Origin: Roseomonas sp. 18066
GTDB lineage: Bacteria > Pseudomonadota > Alphaproteobacteria > Acetobacterales > Acetobacteraceae
Direction: 5' to 3'
Assembly: GCF_902706185.1 (NCBI RefSeq)
Contig: NZ_CACSJM010000005.1
Coordinates: 1 to 64,000, forward strand
Length of the DNA: 64,000 nt
This document shows positions 43,290 to 51,164 of this stretch, in pieces. Position 1 is the stretch's first letter; every line of letters starts with the position of its first letter. Under the pieces are notes generated by a model, which did not search any database, was not told the DNA's origin, and saw only the letters and a program-made list of their open reading frames with translations. The position numbers were made by a program, and so were the translations under genes.

Positions 43290-43913
43290 CTACTTCGTCG
43301 GCCGCACCATGTCGAAGCGGTTGTCCGGGCCGATGGCGGCATAGGCGGTCGGGCCGCCGGCGCGCATGACGACGCCGGAGTTGAAGGTGTCGTAGATGCC
43401 GTCCTTCAGCAGGTGGCTGGCGATATGCACGGCCACCACCTCGGCCAGCACCAGCCAGCCGGCGGCGGGGCGGCCGTCATGGCCCTTCAGGTCGATGACG
43501 TCGCAGACCTTGCATTCGAAGCTGACCGGGCTTTCGGCGACGCGGGGCGCGGCGATGGTCCGCGAGGCCACCGGCGTCAGCCCGGCATGGGCAAATTCAT
43601 CCTGGCCATAGGGCAGCGGGGCGCAGGTCAGGTTCATCGCCTCGGCCAGGTCGCGGGTCACCAGGTTCCAGGCGAATTCCCGGGTCTCCCGCGCGTTGCG
43701 CAGGCTGTCCTTCGGCGCATGCGTCGTGGAGAAGCCGATGATCGGCGGCGTGTAGCAGAAGGCGTTGAAGAAGCTGTAGGGCGCCAGGTTCAGCGAACCA
43801 TCGGTGCCTTTGGTCGAAATCCAGCCGATCGGGCGCGGCCCGACAATGGCGTTGAAGGGGTCGTGCGGCAGGCCATGGCCTTTGGCGGGCTCGTAGAAAT
43901 AGCTGTCGGTCAT
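43290..43913 (-). CDS. flavin reductase family protein (FMN-binding split barrel)
   Basis: A 207-residue DIM6/NtaB-type flavin-binding protein. GPRPIGWISTKG near residue 25 and LAPYSFFNAFCYTPPIIGF near 43 form the flavin site, and AWNLVT near 80 is conserved. Such proteins bind FMN and use NAD(P)H to supply reduced flavin or reduce small molecules. It ends three bases from the IclR stop (convergent). No oxygenase partner is adjacent. The start with AAGAAGG is acceptable. Confidence 0.88.
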   Translation of the reverse strand: MTDSYFYEPAKGHGLPHDPFNAIVGPRPIGWISTKGTDGSLNLAPYSFFNAFCYTPPIIGFSTTHAPKDSLRNARETREFAWNLVTRDLAEAMNLTCAPLPYGQDEFAHAGLTPVASRTIAAPRVAESPVSFECKVCDVIDLKGHDGRPAAGWLVLAEVVAVHIASHLLKDGIYDTFNSGVVMRAGGPTAYAAIGPDNRFDMVRPTK

Positions 43914-44199
43914 CGGGGCGGCGCCTTCTTGCGGTCGGGGCGCAGCCTGCCCTGGCCGGGGCGCGATGGCGAGAGCCTGGTCAGGATGGCGCCGCGCGGG
44001 GCGATCCTTCGCAAGCGACGCGCTGCAGCCGCGCCAGGCGGCTTTCCTGCGGGAGCTGGCGGGGCTCTGGCCAGTCTTCGGCCAGGAGGTCCTCGCGGTG
44101 TTCCGGAGCGGCACCGGCGCGCCCGCCATGCCGCGCGACCTGGAACGGCGGCGGCGCAAGGCAACCGGGGGAGAGCACGCCAGCCTCGGGGCCGCCTGG

Positions 44200-44658
44200 C
44201 TAGAGGCTGAAGTCGCGCAACAGCACGGCAAGCTCCGGCTCGATCACCCGATCGGCGGCCTCGGCCAGGCTGAACCATTCGGTCTCGCGCTCGGCGCGCT
44301 CGGGCCAGTCCTCGAGCTGGTGCTCGACCCAGAGCGGGAAGACGCCGACCGTGCAGGGCACGAAGCGGCCATCGCGCAATTCCTTGTCGTAATGGTATTC
44401 GCCGACAGAGAGCAGCTCCATGCGGCCGCGCAGCCCGGCCTCCTCGAAGGCCTCCTTGGCGGCGAGCTCATGCGGGCAGAGGCCGGGCTCGGCCCAGCCC
44501 TTGGGCAGCACCCAGCGCCGGGTGCGCCGGCTGGTCAGCAGCATCACCTGCAGCTCGGGGCCCTGCCGGCGCAGCGGCAGGGCGGCGTATTGCCGGCCAC
44601 CCAGGGTCTTGTCGGCCACCGACGTCTTGTCCCGGATGGGCTTCGCGGTATCTGTCAT
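44200..44658 (-). CDS. Nudix hydrolase
   Basis: A 152-residue Nudix protein, probably hydrolysing a nucleoside diphosphate derivative or polyphosphate compound. The Nudix box spans GWAEPGLCPHELAAKEAFEE plus AGL, with Lys where REUxEExGU has Arg. TRRWVLPKGWAEPG preceding it is typical of the DIPP/MutT-like subgroup that acts on diphosphoinositol polyphosphates and Ap-nucleotides. The ATG has no ribosome site, and TATTAT lies ten bases upstream (TTCACC-N17-TATTAT), hinting at a leaderless mRNA. A PHO-box-like repeat overlaps the start, linking it to phosphate control. The 286 bases between it and the flavin reductase hold nothing I can identify. Confidence 0.87.
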   Translation of the reverse strand: MTDTAKPIRDKTSVADKTLGGRQYAALPLRRQGPELQVMLLTSRRTRRWVLPKGWAEPGLCPHELAAKEAFEEAGLRGRMELLSVGEYHYDKELRDGRFVPCTVGVFPLWVEHQLEDWPERAERETEWFSLAEAADRVIEPELAVLLRDFSL

Positions 44659-44669
44659 CGAACTGACAT
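44652..44669 (+). promoter_or_regulatory. candidate PHO box 1 (plus strand)
   Basis: CTGTCAT-CGAA-CTGACAT matches the PhoB direct-repeat pattern CTGTCAT-N4-CTGTCAC/T with few differences. It points toward the DUF47-Pit genes, with TATGGA eight bases beyond it, and overlaps the start and -10 of the Nudix gene on the other strand. Confidence 0.45.
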
Positions 44670-44751
44670 AATAGTGCTATGGAGGCGCTTGGTGAAGGGC
44701 GGTCGGAAGGACAACCTCCGATTGCATTACATCGGGTGCATGTCGATTTAC

Positions 44752-44769
44752 ATGACCGATTCATGACAG
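44752..44769 (-). promoter_or_regulatory. candidate PHO box 2 (minus strand)
   Basis: On the minus strand this reads CTGTCAT-GAAT-CGGTCAT: a perfect first PhoB repeat and a one-base-different second repeat with correct 4-base spacing. A third, weaker CATG half-site follows at the same 11-12 base period. It is 31 bases before the DUF47 start, where bound PhoB could repress DUF47-pit, as known for the orfA-pit operon of Sinorhizobium meliloti. Confidence 0.55.
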
Positions 44770-44799
44770 TACGGTTACCCGCGCCGGGAGAGCTCGCGC

Positions 44800-45444
44800 A
44801 TGCTTCATTGGTTCCGCCGGCTGATGCCGCGCGAGGAGCGGTTCTTCGAGATGTTCGCCCGCCATGCGGATTGCGTGGTGCGCGGGGCGGAGGCGCTGCG
44901 CGGCATGCTGGAGGGCGGCGAGGCGGTGCAGCGCTACTTCCCCGCCGTGCTGGCCGCCGAGGATGAGGCCGATGCGGTGACGCGGGAGGTGGTGCAGGCG
45001 GTGCGCCGCACCTTCGTCACGCCCTTCGACCGCGGCGACATCCAGGCGCTGATCGGGCGGATGGACGACACGGTCGACCAGATGAAGAAGACCGCCAAGG
45101 CCATCGTCTTCTTCGAGATGGCGGAGTTCGACGCCGACTACCAGCGGATGGGCGACCAGGTGCTGCGCGCGGCGACGCTGCTGCGCGAGGCGGTGCCGCT
45201 GCTGGCGCGGATCAGCGCCAATGCCGGGCCGATCGGCGTGGTCTGCGAGGCGATCCGCCAGGTCGAGGGCGAGGCCGACGACATCCACGATGCCGGCGTC
45301 ACCGCGCTGTTCCGCCAGGCGCAGCCCGACCAGGTGCTGCGCTTCATCGCGGCGCGGGAGGTGTTCGACCTGCTGGAGAAGACGGTCGACCGCTTCGACG
45401 ATGCGGCGAACGAGATCGAGACCATCGTCGTCGAGCACGTGTGA
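44800..45444 (+). CDS. DUF47 family PhoU-like protein (Pit accessory)
   Basis: All-helical 214-residue protein of the DUF47/TIGR00153 family, distantly related to PhoU. The sequence shows MPREERFFEMFARHA at the N-terminus, TPFDRGDIQALIGRMDD near residue 78 and IEGEADDIHD-type metal-binding acidic repeats (VEGEADDIHDAG near 160). These proteins are encoded with Pit-type phosphate carriers and modulate their activity. The ATG has GGGAGAG upstream. Its stop overlaps a GTG start of pit as GTGA. Two PHO-box-like sites upstream suggest PhoB control. Confidence 0.9.
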   Translation: MLHWFRRLMPREERFFEMFARHADCVVRGAEALRGMLEGGEAVQRYFPAVLAAEDEADAVTREVVQAVRRTFVTPFDRGDIQALIGRMDDTVDQMKKTAKAIVFFEMAEFDADYQRMGDQVLRAATLLREAVPLLARISANAGPIGVVCEAIRQVEGEADDIHDAGVTALFRQAQPDQVLRFIAAREVFDLLEKTVDRFDDAANEIETIVVEHV

Positions 45445-46454
45445 CGGGCATGGACGCCACCCTCGCCCTGCCGCTGCTGATCGGGCTGATCGGCGTGGCG
45501 CTGCTGTTCGATTTCCTCAACGGGCTGCATGACGCGGCGAATGCCATCGCCACCATCGTCTCCACCCGGGTGCTGCGGCCGCAATATGCCGTGCTCTGGG
45601 CGGCCTTCTTCAACTTCATCGCCTTCCTTTTCTTTGGCCTGCATGTGGCCGGCACGATCGGGACGGGGATCGTCGAGGCGGGGATCATCGATCCGGCGGT
45701 GATTTTTTCTGCCCTCATGGGGGCGATCGCCTGGAACCTGATCACCTGGGGCTTCGGCATCCCCTCCTCGAGCTCGCATGCGCTGGTCGGCGGCATCCTG
45801 GGCGCGGGGACGGTGAAGGCCGGGTTCGGGGTGATCGTCTGGTCGGGGCTGGGCAAGACGCTGGCGGCGATCGTGCTGTCGCCGCTGGTCGGGCTGCTGC
45901 TGTCGCTGCTGCTGGTGCTGGTGGTGTCCTGGGTCTTCGTGCGGCAGACGCCCTTCGTGGTCGATAGCAGCTTCCGCATGCTGCAATTCGTCTCGGCCTC
46001 GCTCTACTCGCTCGGGCATGGCGGGAATGACGCGCAGAAGACGATGGGGATCATCGCCGTGCTGCTCTATTCGCAAGGCATGACGGGGGGTGAGTTCCAT
46101 GTGCCGCTGTGGGTGGTGCTGTCCTGCCACACGGCGATGGGGCTGGGCACGCTGATGGGCGGCTGGCGCATCGTGCACACGATGGGGTCGAAGATCACGC
46201 GGCTGACGCCGATGCAGGGGTTCTGCGCCGAGACCGGCGGCGCGATCACGCTGTTCGTGGCGACGGGGCTGGGGATTCCGGTGTCGACGACGCATACGAT
46301 CACGGGTGCCATCGTGGGTGTCGGCGCCGCGCGGCGCGCTTCCGCGGTGCGCTGGGGCGTTGCCGGCAATATCGTGATCGCCTGGGTGGTGACCTTGCCG
46401 GCCGCCGCCCTGGTCGCCGCCGTGACCTATCTGGTGGTGGATCTGCTTGGCTGA
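45441..46454 (+). CDS. pit: inorganic phosphate transporter, PiT family
   Basis: Low-affinity metal-phosphate symporter of about 337 residues with roughly ten membrane segments. The two inverted family repeats are clear: NGLHDAANAIATIVSTRVL near residue 25 and SLGHGGNDAQKTMG near 195, each with the conserved acidic/Asn pair. GIPVSTTHTITGAIVGVG lies near the C-terminus. The GTG start overlaps the DUF47 stop; the ATG three codons later is an alternative. It forms a two-gene phosphate uptake operon with DUF47. A dispersed hairpin repeat lies after the stop. Confidence 0.93.
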   Translation: MTGMDATLALPLLIGLIGVALLFDFLNGLHDAANAIATIVSTRVLRPQYAVLWAAFFNFIAFLFFGLHVAGTIGTGIVEAGIIDPAVIFSALMGAIAWNLITWGFGIPSSSSHALVGGILGAGTVKAGFGVIVWSGLGKTLAAIVLSPLVGLLLSLLLVLVVSWVFVRQTPFVVDSSFRMLQFVSASLYSLGHGGNDAQKTMGIIAVLLYSQGMTGGEFHVPLWVVLSCHTAMGLGTLMGGWRIVHTMGSKITRLTPMQGFCAETGGAITLFVATGLGIPVSTTHTITGAIVGVGAARRASAVRWGVAGNIVIAWVVTLPAAALVAAVTYLVVDLLG

Positions 46455-46460
46455 TTGGCC

Positions 46461-46504
46461 AGAAAAAAGAAGGGGTCCAGGGGAATTCATTCCCCTGGCC
46501 TTGC
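46461..46504 (+). repeat. dispersed hairpin element, copy C
   Basis: A-run AGAAAAAAGAAGGGGT, then stem CCAGGGGAA / TTCCCCTGG around TTCA, then CCTTG. The stem differs from copies A/B at two base pairs, changed on both sides. It fills the gap between convergent pit and the MetX-like gene. Read on the minus strand the stem is followed by ACCCCTTCTTTTTT, so it can terminate the MetX-like transcript. Confidence 0.8.
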
Positions 46505-47506
46505 TCACTCCAGCCAGCTTTGCACCGCGGCCTTGATGAAGTCGATATCCTGCGGGTTGCCGATCGGATTGCCCGCCCGGTGCCCCCAGATGCTGGGGAT
46601 GGGCGTCAGCTCCGCCTGTCGCAGGAAGGGCAGTTCCGCCTCGTTGTCGCCCGTGCGGAAATAGAGGTCAGTGCCACCCGGCATCAGCAGTACCTTCGCC
46701 TTGATGCTGCGCAGCGCCTTCTCCAGGTCGCCGCCATAGAGCGGGTTGTCGCTGATATCGCCGGCGTTCCAGCAGCGGAGCTGGGCGTAGAGGTTGCCGG
46801 CGTCGCGGGCCAGGTAGCGGTCTTCCCAGCCGGTCAGGAAGCTTTCCAGGTCCGGCGCGCCGGAGGTCGAGAGATGCAGCCCGGCGCGGTAGAAATCCTG
46901 GCTGAGGGCCCAGCCGGCATAGATGCGGCCGAAGGCGCGCAGCGCGGCGGTGGGCTGGGCGGAGAAGCGGCCGTCGCCGGCATGCTCGGGCGCGGCCTGC
47001 AGCACCGCCAGCAGGGAACGGAGAAAGACCTGGTTGTGGATGGCGGTGCGGGCGCTGCCGCAATTGACCACCACGGCGCCGACGGCGTCGGGGAAGCAGG
47101 CGGCCCAGTGATAGGCCTGCTGGGCGCCCATGGACCAGCCATAGACGGCGTGCAGCCGCTCCACGCCGAGGAGCTCGGCGATCAGCCGGCGCTGGGCATG
47201 GACATTGTCCCAGGCGGTGACCAGCGAGGGATAATCCGGCGTGTTGGACGGGCTGGAGGACAGGCCGTTGCCGAACATGTCGACCTGCAGGATGCAGTGC
47301 CGCGTCGGGTCGAGGATGCCGTCCGGCCCGATCAGCCATTCCAGCTCCTGGTGCTGGGCGCCGTAGCTGGTGGGGTAGAGGACCAGGTTGTCGCGCGCCG
47401 CGTTCAGCGTGCCGTGGCGCTTCCAGCCGAGCGCGGCGGCAGCGATGGTGCCGCCGTGCAGGACAGGAAGATCGCCCAGGGCGAAACGGCCGGTTTCGGT
47501 GGTCAT
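46505..47506 (-). CDS. alpha/beta hydrolase of the homoserine O-acetyltransferase (MetX-like) group
   Basis: A 333-residue protein with the MetX-type fold: VVLYPTSYGAQHQE-like oxyanion region near residue 45, nucleophile elbow YGWSMGAQQAYHWA near 122, and WGHRAGNP near 310 supplying the His. Real MetX enzymes have GGSxGG/GGSMGG and a longer C-terminal half, so amino-acid biosynthesis is doubtful. This subgroup includes hydrolases of unknown ester or amide substrates. The start overlaps the M81 gene stop as ATGA, so the two products probably act together. Confidence 0.82.
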   Translation of the reverse strand: MTTETGRFALGDLPVLHGGTIAAAALGWKRHGTLNAARDNLVLYPTSYGAQHQELEWLIGPDGILDPTRHCILQVDMFGNGLSSSPSNTPDYPSLVTAWDNVHAQRRLIAELLGVERLHAVYGWSMGAQQAYHWAACFPDAVGAVVVNCGSARTAIHNQVFLRSLLAVLQAAPEHAGDGRFSAQPTAALRAFGRIYAGWALSQDFYRAGLHLSTSGAPDLESFLTGWEDRYLARDAGNLYAQLRCWNAGDISDNPLYGGDLEKALRSIKAKVLLMPGGTDLYFRTGDNEAELPFLRQAELTPIPSIWGHRAGNPIGNPQDIDFIKAAVQSWLE

Positions 47507-49023
47507 GCGGCGCCTCCGGTGGTGCTGGCGGGGTCGCCGGCGCGCAGGCGGACCCCGGCGCGCAGATGGCGGAAGGGCAGGGTCGCGGGGTCGGCGATGA
47601 CCGGGCCGGGGGCGGCGGCGATGATGATGCGCTCGGCGATCGGGGTGTAGTCGGCGCGGAAATGCACCGAGGATTTCAGCGCGACGATGGTGCAGCCGGC
47701 AGGGTCCACGCCCAGATGGCGCAGGATCGACTGGTCATAGGCCTGGGTCTTGCGGCTGGCGACCATGACGCGGATGCCGGGGGCGAAGTCGAGCAGGGCG
47801 CAGGGGCCGAGGCGGGCGCGGTTGCCCTGCCCCATCGGCCCGGTCAGGGTGAAGTCGCCATCGCCCAGCGCCACGACGCGGGCGCGGCCGCGGAAGGGCA
47901 CGCCGTCCGACTTGCCGCCGAGCGCCAGGTCGAGCTCCGCCCCCTGCCCGGCCGCATGCGCGGCGGCGGCCGATTCCGCGTCGTTGATCAGGCAGAGCAC
48001 GGCGCCGCGCGCGCCTTGCGCCACCAGCTCGGCCAGCAGGCCGGTGGTGTCGGCATGGCCGCCGCCGCCGGGATTGTCCTGGGTGTCGGCGATGATCACC
48101 GGGCGGCGGGCGCCCATGGCCGAGTGCAGCGCCAGCGCGACGGCGTCACGCACCGGGATGGCGTCCGGGCGGAATTCGGATTCGCGCGCGGCCAGCAGGG
48201 CGAGCAGCGCGTCGGCGGCGGCATCCGCCTGGGCCTGGGTCTCGGCATGGCAGGACAGCGCCACGCCGCAATCGGCGAAATCGGCATAGGGGAAGCCGAA
48301 GCAGAAGCCGAGCTCGGCGACGCCGTGCTCGAGCGCGATGGCAGCGCGCGCGGCCATGATGCCCTGCATCGGCTCGGCCATGCTGCATTGCGCGCTGAGG
48401 CCCATCCAGTAGTCGAGCTGGCGAAACGCTTTCTTCCAGGGCTTGCCGCGGGCGATGCGCGCCAGGAGAAGCTCCGCCGCCAGCGCCCCGGTCTCGCGCT
48501 TGTCGACATGCGGATAGGTGCGGTAGGGCACGACCACGTCGCTGGCCTCGACCATCGCCGCCGTCAGATTGGCATGCGGGTCCAGGCTGATGGCGACGGG
48601 CACATCCGGCCCCAGGATGCGGCGCAGGCGGACCAGCAGCTCGCCCTCGACATCGGGGATGCTGTCGGCCAGCGCCGCCCCGTGCAGGTCGAGATAGACG
48701 CCGTCCAGCGGCGCCTCCAGCAGCGCGTCGGAGATGTCGGCCAGCAGCATCGCGGCGATGCGCTCGAAGGCGCTGTCCTGGATCGGGCCGGCCGGCATGC
48801 CGAGGCACCAGAGCAGCGGCACCTGCGCCACCCCGGCCGCGGCCAGCACCGGCATGGCGCCGGCCAGCGCCGTCTGGGTGCCGTCGAGGGCCGCCGGCAT
48901 GGCCGCCCCCCGGGTCAGCGGCGGGAAGCCGCCCGGGCGCTGGAAATCGGCGAAGACGGTCGGCTGCGGCGCGAAGGAATGCGTCTCGTGCTGGAAGCCA
49001 CCGATGGCGATGCGAAGCGGCAT
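47503..49023 (-). CDS. M81 family metallopeptidase (microcystinase C / MlrC-like)
   Basis: A 506-residue zinc peptidase of the MlrC family. GGFQHETHSFAP at the N-terminus, GVYLDLHGAA near 117 and SLDPHANLTAAM near 155 hold the presumptive zinc and catalytic histidines/aspartates, and DTQDNPGGGGHADT near 315 is the C-terminal domain hallmark. MlrC cleaves the linear tetrapeptide from microcystin, but most homologues in proteobacteria act on unknown small amides. The coupled MetX-like hydrolase suggests a two-step breakdown of a small compound. The ATG follows a GAGA-containing leader. Confidence 0.88.
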   Translation of the reverse strand: MPLRIAIGGFQHETHSFAPQPTVFADFQRPGGFPPLTRGAAMPAALDGTQTALAGAMPVLAAAGVAQVPLLWCLGMPAGPIQDSAFERIAAMLLADISDALLEAPLDGVYLDLHGAALADSIPDVEGELLVRLRRILGPDVPVAISLDPHANLTAAMVEASDVVVPYRTYPHVDKRETGALAAELLLARIARGKPWKKAFRQLDYWMGLSAQCSMAEPMQGIMAARAAIALEHGVAELGFCFGFPYADFADCGVALSCHAETQAQADAAADALLALLAARESEFRPDAIPVRDAVALALHSAMGARRPVIIADTQDNPGGGGHADTTGLLAELVAQGARGAVLCLINDAESAAAAHAAGQGAELDLALGGKSDGVPFRGRARVVALGDGDFTLTGPMGQGNRARLGPCALLDFAPGIRVMVASRKTQAYDQSILRHLGVDPAGCTIVALKSSVHFRADYTPIAERIIIAAAPGPVIADPATLPFRHLRAGVRLRAGDPASTTGGAA

Positions 49024-49119
49024 GCTGTTCTCTCAGGCTGCAGGGCTTCCATTGAGCAGATCGGTGCCGCCGGGTCGAGGGGGGTAGCGCGCGGTTTGAT
49101 CGCCGCTATGGTGCCCGCC

Positions 49120-49557
49120 ATGCAGGAGCTCGCGGCCTATTCCGGATTGTTCGCCGCGGCCCTGCTGGCCGCCACCATCCTGCCGATGCAGTCGGAGGCG
49201 GCCCTCGTCGGGCTGCTGCTGACCGAGCGCTTCTCCGTGGCGCTGCTGCTGCTGGTCGCGACCGCGGGCAATGTGCTGGGCTCGGTGGTGAACTGGTGGC
49301 TCGGCCGGCAGATGGTCCGCTTCCAGGACCGCCGCTGGTTTCCGGCCAGCCCCGCGGCGCTGGCCCGCGCCCAGCGCTGGTACCGGAAGTTCGGCCGCTG
49401 GTCGCTGCTGCTCAGCTGGCTGCCGGTGGTGGGCGACCCGCTGACCCTGGTGGCGGGGACGCTGCGCGAGCGGCTGCTGCCCTTCCTGGCGCTGGTGACG
49501 CTGGCCAAGGCCGGGCGCTACCTGGCGCTGGCCTGGATCACCCTCGGCTGGAGCTGA
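49120..49557 (+). CDS. YqaA-like membrane protein (DedA/SNARE-associated superfamily)
   Basis: Small membrane protein of 145 residues that aligns end to end with E. coli YqaA. Segments seen: LLAATILPMQSEAALVGLLL near residue 15, ATAGNVLGSVVNWWLGR near 45, WYRKFGRWSLLLSWLPVVGDPL near 85 (pattern LLSWxPVVGD) and LAKAGRYLALA at the end. Three or four membrane helices are likely. The second of two close ATGs is chosen because it matches YqaA. The wider superfamily includes lipid flippases; the role of YqaA itself is unclear. Divergent from the M81 gene. Confidence 0.85.
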   Translation: MQELAAYSGLFAAALLAATILPMQSEAALVGLLLTERFSVALLLLVATAGNVLGSVVNWWLGRQMVRFQDRRWFPASPAALARAQRWYRKFGRWSLLLSWLPVVGDPLTLVAGTLRERLLPFLALVTLAKAGRYLALAWITLGWS

Positions 49558-49751
49558 GTTGCGCCGCGCGCAAATCCGCGCGCATCCGAGGCTTCGCCGC
49601 TGGTCTTGCCAAGGGACCAATGCAAGTCTTGGAATCTACGCTGTCATATGAAGCGAAAAATCATTCCCCTTGCCGATCTTGTGTTCTCCGGTCCCGCTGA
49701 CGCCCGGGGCAGGCATGCTAAGCAGCGCGCTTCTGGAGGGGCGCCCTGGCC

Positions 49752-50834
49752 ATGTCCGAGATCGACGCGCTGGTGGACCGGATCTACGAGGCCGCCCTGC
49801 TGCCCGAACGCTGGGAGCCGACGCTGGAGGCGCTGCGCGAGCGCTCGGATTCCGCCAGCGCCGCGCTGCTGCTGATGCGGCTCGACCAGCCGCCACGGCA
49901 TCGCGGCACGGCGCTGGTGCAGCCGGCGCTGCGGCAATTCTGCGAAAGCGATGCCTGGCGCAGCAATCTGCGCGTCTCCCGCCTGGCGGCGCGCGGCGAT
50001 CCCGGCTTCCTGCTGGCCGATGACTGCCTGTCGGAGCGCGAGAAGGACGGCGACTGGGTCGAGCAGACGCTGAAGCGCCTGGGCCTCGGCTTCCAGGTCG
50101 GCATGATGATCCCGATGCCGACCGGCGAATTCGTCACCTTCACCCTGGAGCGCTGGCGCCAGGCCGGGCCGCACCCGCCGCCGATGCGCCGGCTGATCGA
50201 CGCGCTGCGGCCGCATCTGGCGCGTGCCGGGCTGATGGCGGCGCGGCTCGGGCTGGAACGCGCCCAGGCCGCGGTGGAGACGCTGCAGACGCTGGGCCTG
50301 CCGGCCGCCGTCGTCGCCCCCGGCGAGCGGCTGGTCGCCGCCAATGCCGGCTTCCTGCAGAGCACGGCGATCCTGGCGCTGGCGCGCGACCGCATCGCGC
50401 TGCAGGGCAGCGCGGCGGATGCCGAGTTCCGCCGCATCCTGGCGGCGACGCTGTCGGCGGGGGGCGTCGCCTCCCGCTCGCTGCCGCTGCGCGACCGCGA
50501 GGGGCTGGCCAGCGTGGTCCACCTGCTGCCGCTGCGCGGCGCGGCGCGCGACCTGTTCACCGGCGCCCGGCTGCTGCTGGTGATCACCGGCATCGGCCCG
50601 CTGCGGGCGCCGGACGGGGCGCTGCTGACCAGCCTGTTCGACCTGACCCCGGCCGAGATCCGGCTGGTGCGCGGCCTGGTCGCCGGCCACACGCTGAAGA
50701 CCATCGCCGAGCAGGGGCCGGTGGCGCTGTCGACGCTGCGCACCCAGCTGGTCTCGGTGTTCCGCAAGACCAGCACGGCGCGGCAGTCGGAGCTGCTGGC
50801 GCTGATTGCCTCGCTCTCGGTGATGCAGCGTTGA
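49752..50834 (+). CDS. LuxR-type helix-turn-helix transcriptional regulator
   Basis: A 360-residue regulator. The C-terminal HTH lies at about residues 295-355: FDLTPAEIRLVRGLVAGHTLKTIAE followed by LSTLRTQLVSVFRKT, the FixJ/LuxR pattern with TPAE and the recognition helix. The first 290 residues hold an uncharacterised PAS/GAF-like region without acyl-homoserine-lactone residues or a phosphorylated Asp domain, so the signal is unknown. Such proteins are common orphans in Roseomonas-like genomes. It may control the downstream LysE exporter, but 326 bases separate them. The start is backed by GGAGGGGCG. Confidence 0.85.
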   Translation: MSEIDALVDRIYEAALLPERWEPTLEALRERSDSASAALLLMRLDQPPRHRGTALVQPALRQFCESDAWRSNLRVSRLAARGDPGFLLADDCLSEREKDGDWVEQTLKRLGLGFQVGMMIPMPTGEFVTFTLERWRQAGPHPPPMRRLIDALRPHLARAGLMAARLGLERAQAAVETLQTLGLPAAVVAPGERLVAANAGFLQSTAILALARDRIALQGSAADAEFRRILAATLSAGGVASRSLPLRDREGLASVVHLLPLRGAARDLFTGARLLLVITGIGPLRAPDGALLTSLFDLTPAEIRLVRGLVAGHTLKTIAEQGPVALSTLRTQLVSVFRKTSTARQSELLALIASLSVMQR

Positions 50835-51160
50835 TCACGCCAATGTGCGTGAATAAATCGGCCGCTATCCTGGTCCGCGACTTCGCTGTCCTGCACTGGA
50901 ATCGATCAAAATACGGGTAGAAATATCGCCGCCGCGCCGGCTCACGATCCTTCGATGACGCGCTCCACCAAATGAAGGATGCCGCGCCGCCGCGCCGCCG
51001 CCACGAATGCCGTCGGCCAGGCGCGCCGGGGGTGGATTCCGGCGAGAAGCAGCGTGGCCCGCTGGAAGGATGCCATGCCGCTGCCTGCCGCCCCGTTCCT
51101 GTTCCTGCTGCTGACGCTCGCACCCCGCCGGGTCATCCGCGCCTGGCTCGATCCCGGCCG
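50835..51160 (+). other. 326-base intergenic region between regulator and exporter
   Basis: It begins with a perfect inverted repeat TCACGC-CAATGT-GCGTGA (50835-50852) followed by ATAAAT, possibly a weak terminator of the regulator gene or an operator. A short AT-richer stretch follows (around 50895-50930: ATCAAAATACGGGTAGAAATATC), which is the best place for a promoter of the exporter. The rest is GC-rich and contains one possible 29-codon reading frame, listed separately. Confidence 0.45.
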
Positions 51161-51164
51161 ATGA
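51075..51164 (+). CDS. possible 29-residue hydrophobic leader peptide before the LysE gene
   Basis: An ATG preceded by GGAAGG opens a 29-codon frame, MPLPAAPFLFLLLTLAPRR then a basic tail, whose TGA overlaps the exporter ATG as ATGA. The size, position and overlap suit a coupled leader, and the ribosome site is better than that of the exporter itself. No homologue is known to me and chance is not excluded. Confidence 0.3.
   Translation: MPLPAAPFLFLLLTLAPRRVIRAWLDPGR

Noticed and set aside
43914-44199. Possible small gene between flavin reductase and Nudix genes
   Set aside because: The open frames there are arginine-rich antisense or out-of-frame readings without ribosome sites or recognisable motifs.
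46505-47506. Assignment of the MetX-like gene as homoserine O-acetyltransferase (metX)
   Set aside because: The elbow is GWSMG without the GGSxGG pattern, the protein is short, and no methionine-pathway gene is adjacent.
47566-49119. Long N-terminal part of a 663-residue plus-strand frame ending in the YqaA-like protein
   Set aside because: Everything before 49108 is antisense to the M81 peptidase gene; only the last 145-149 codons match a protein family.
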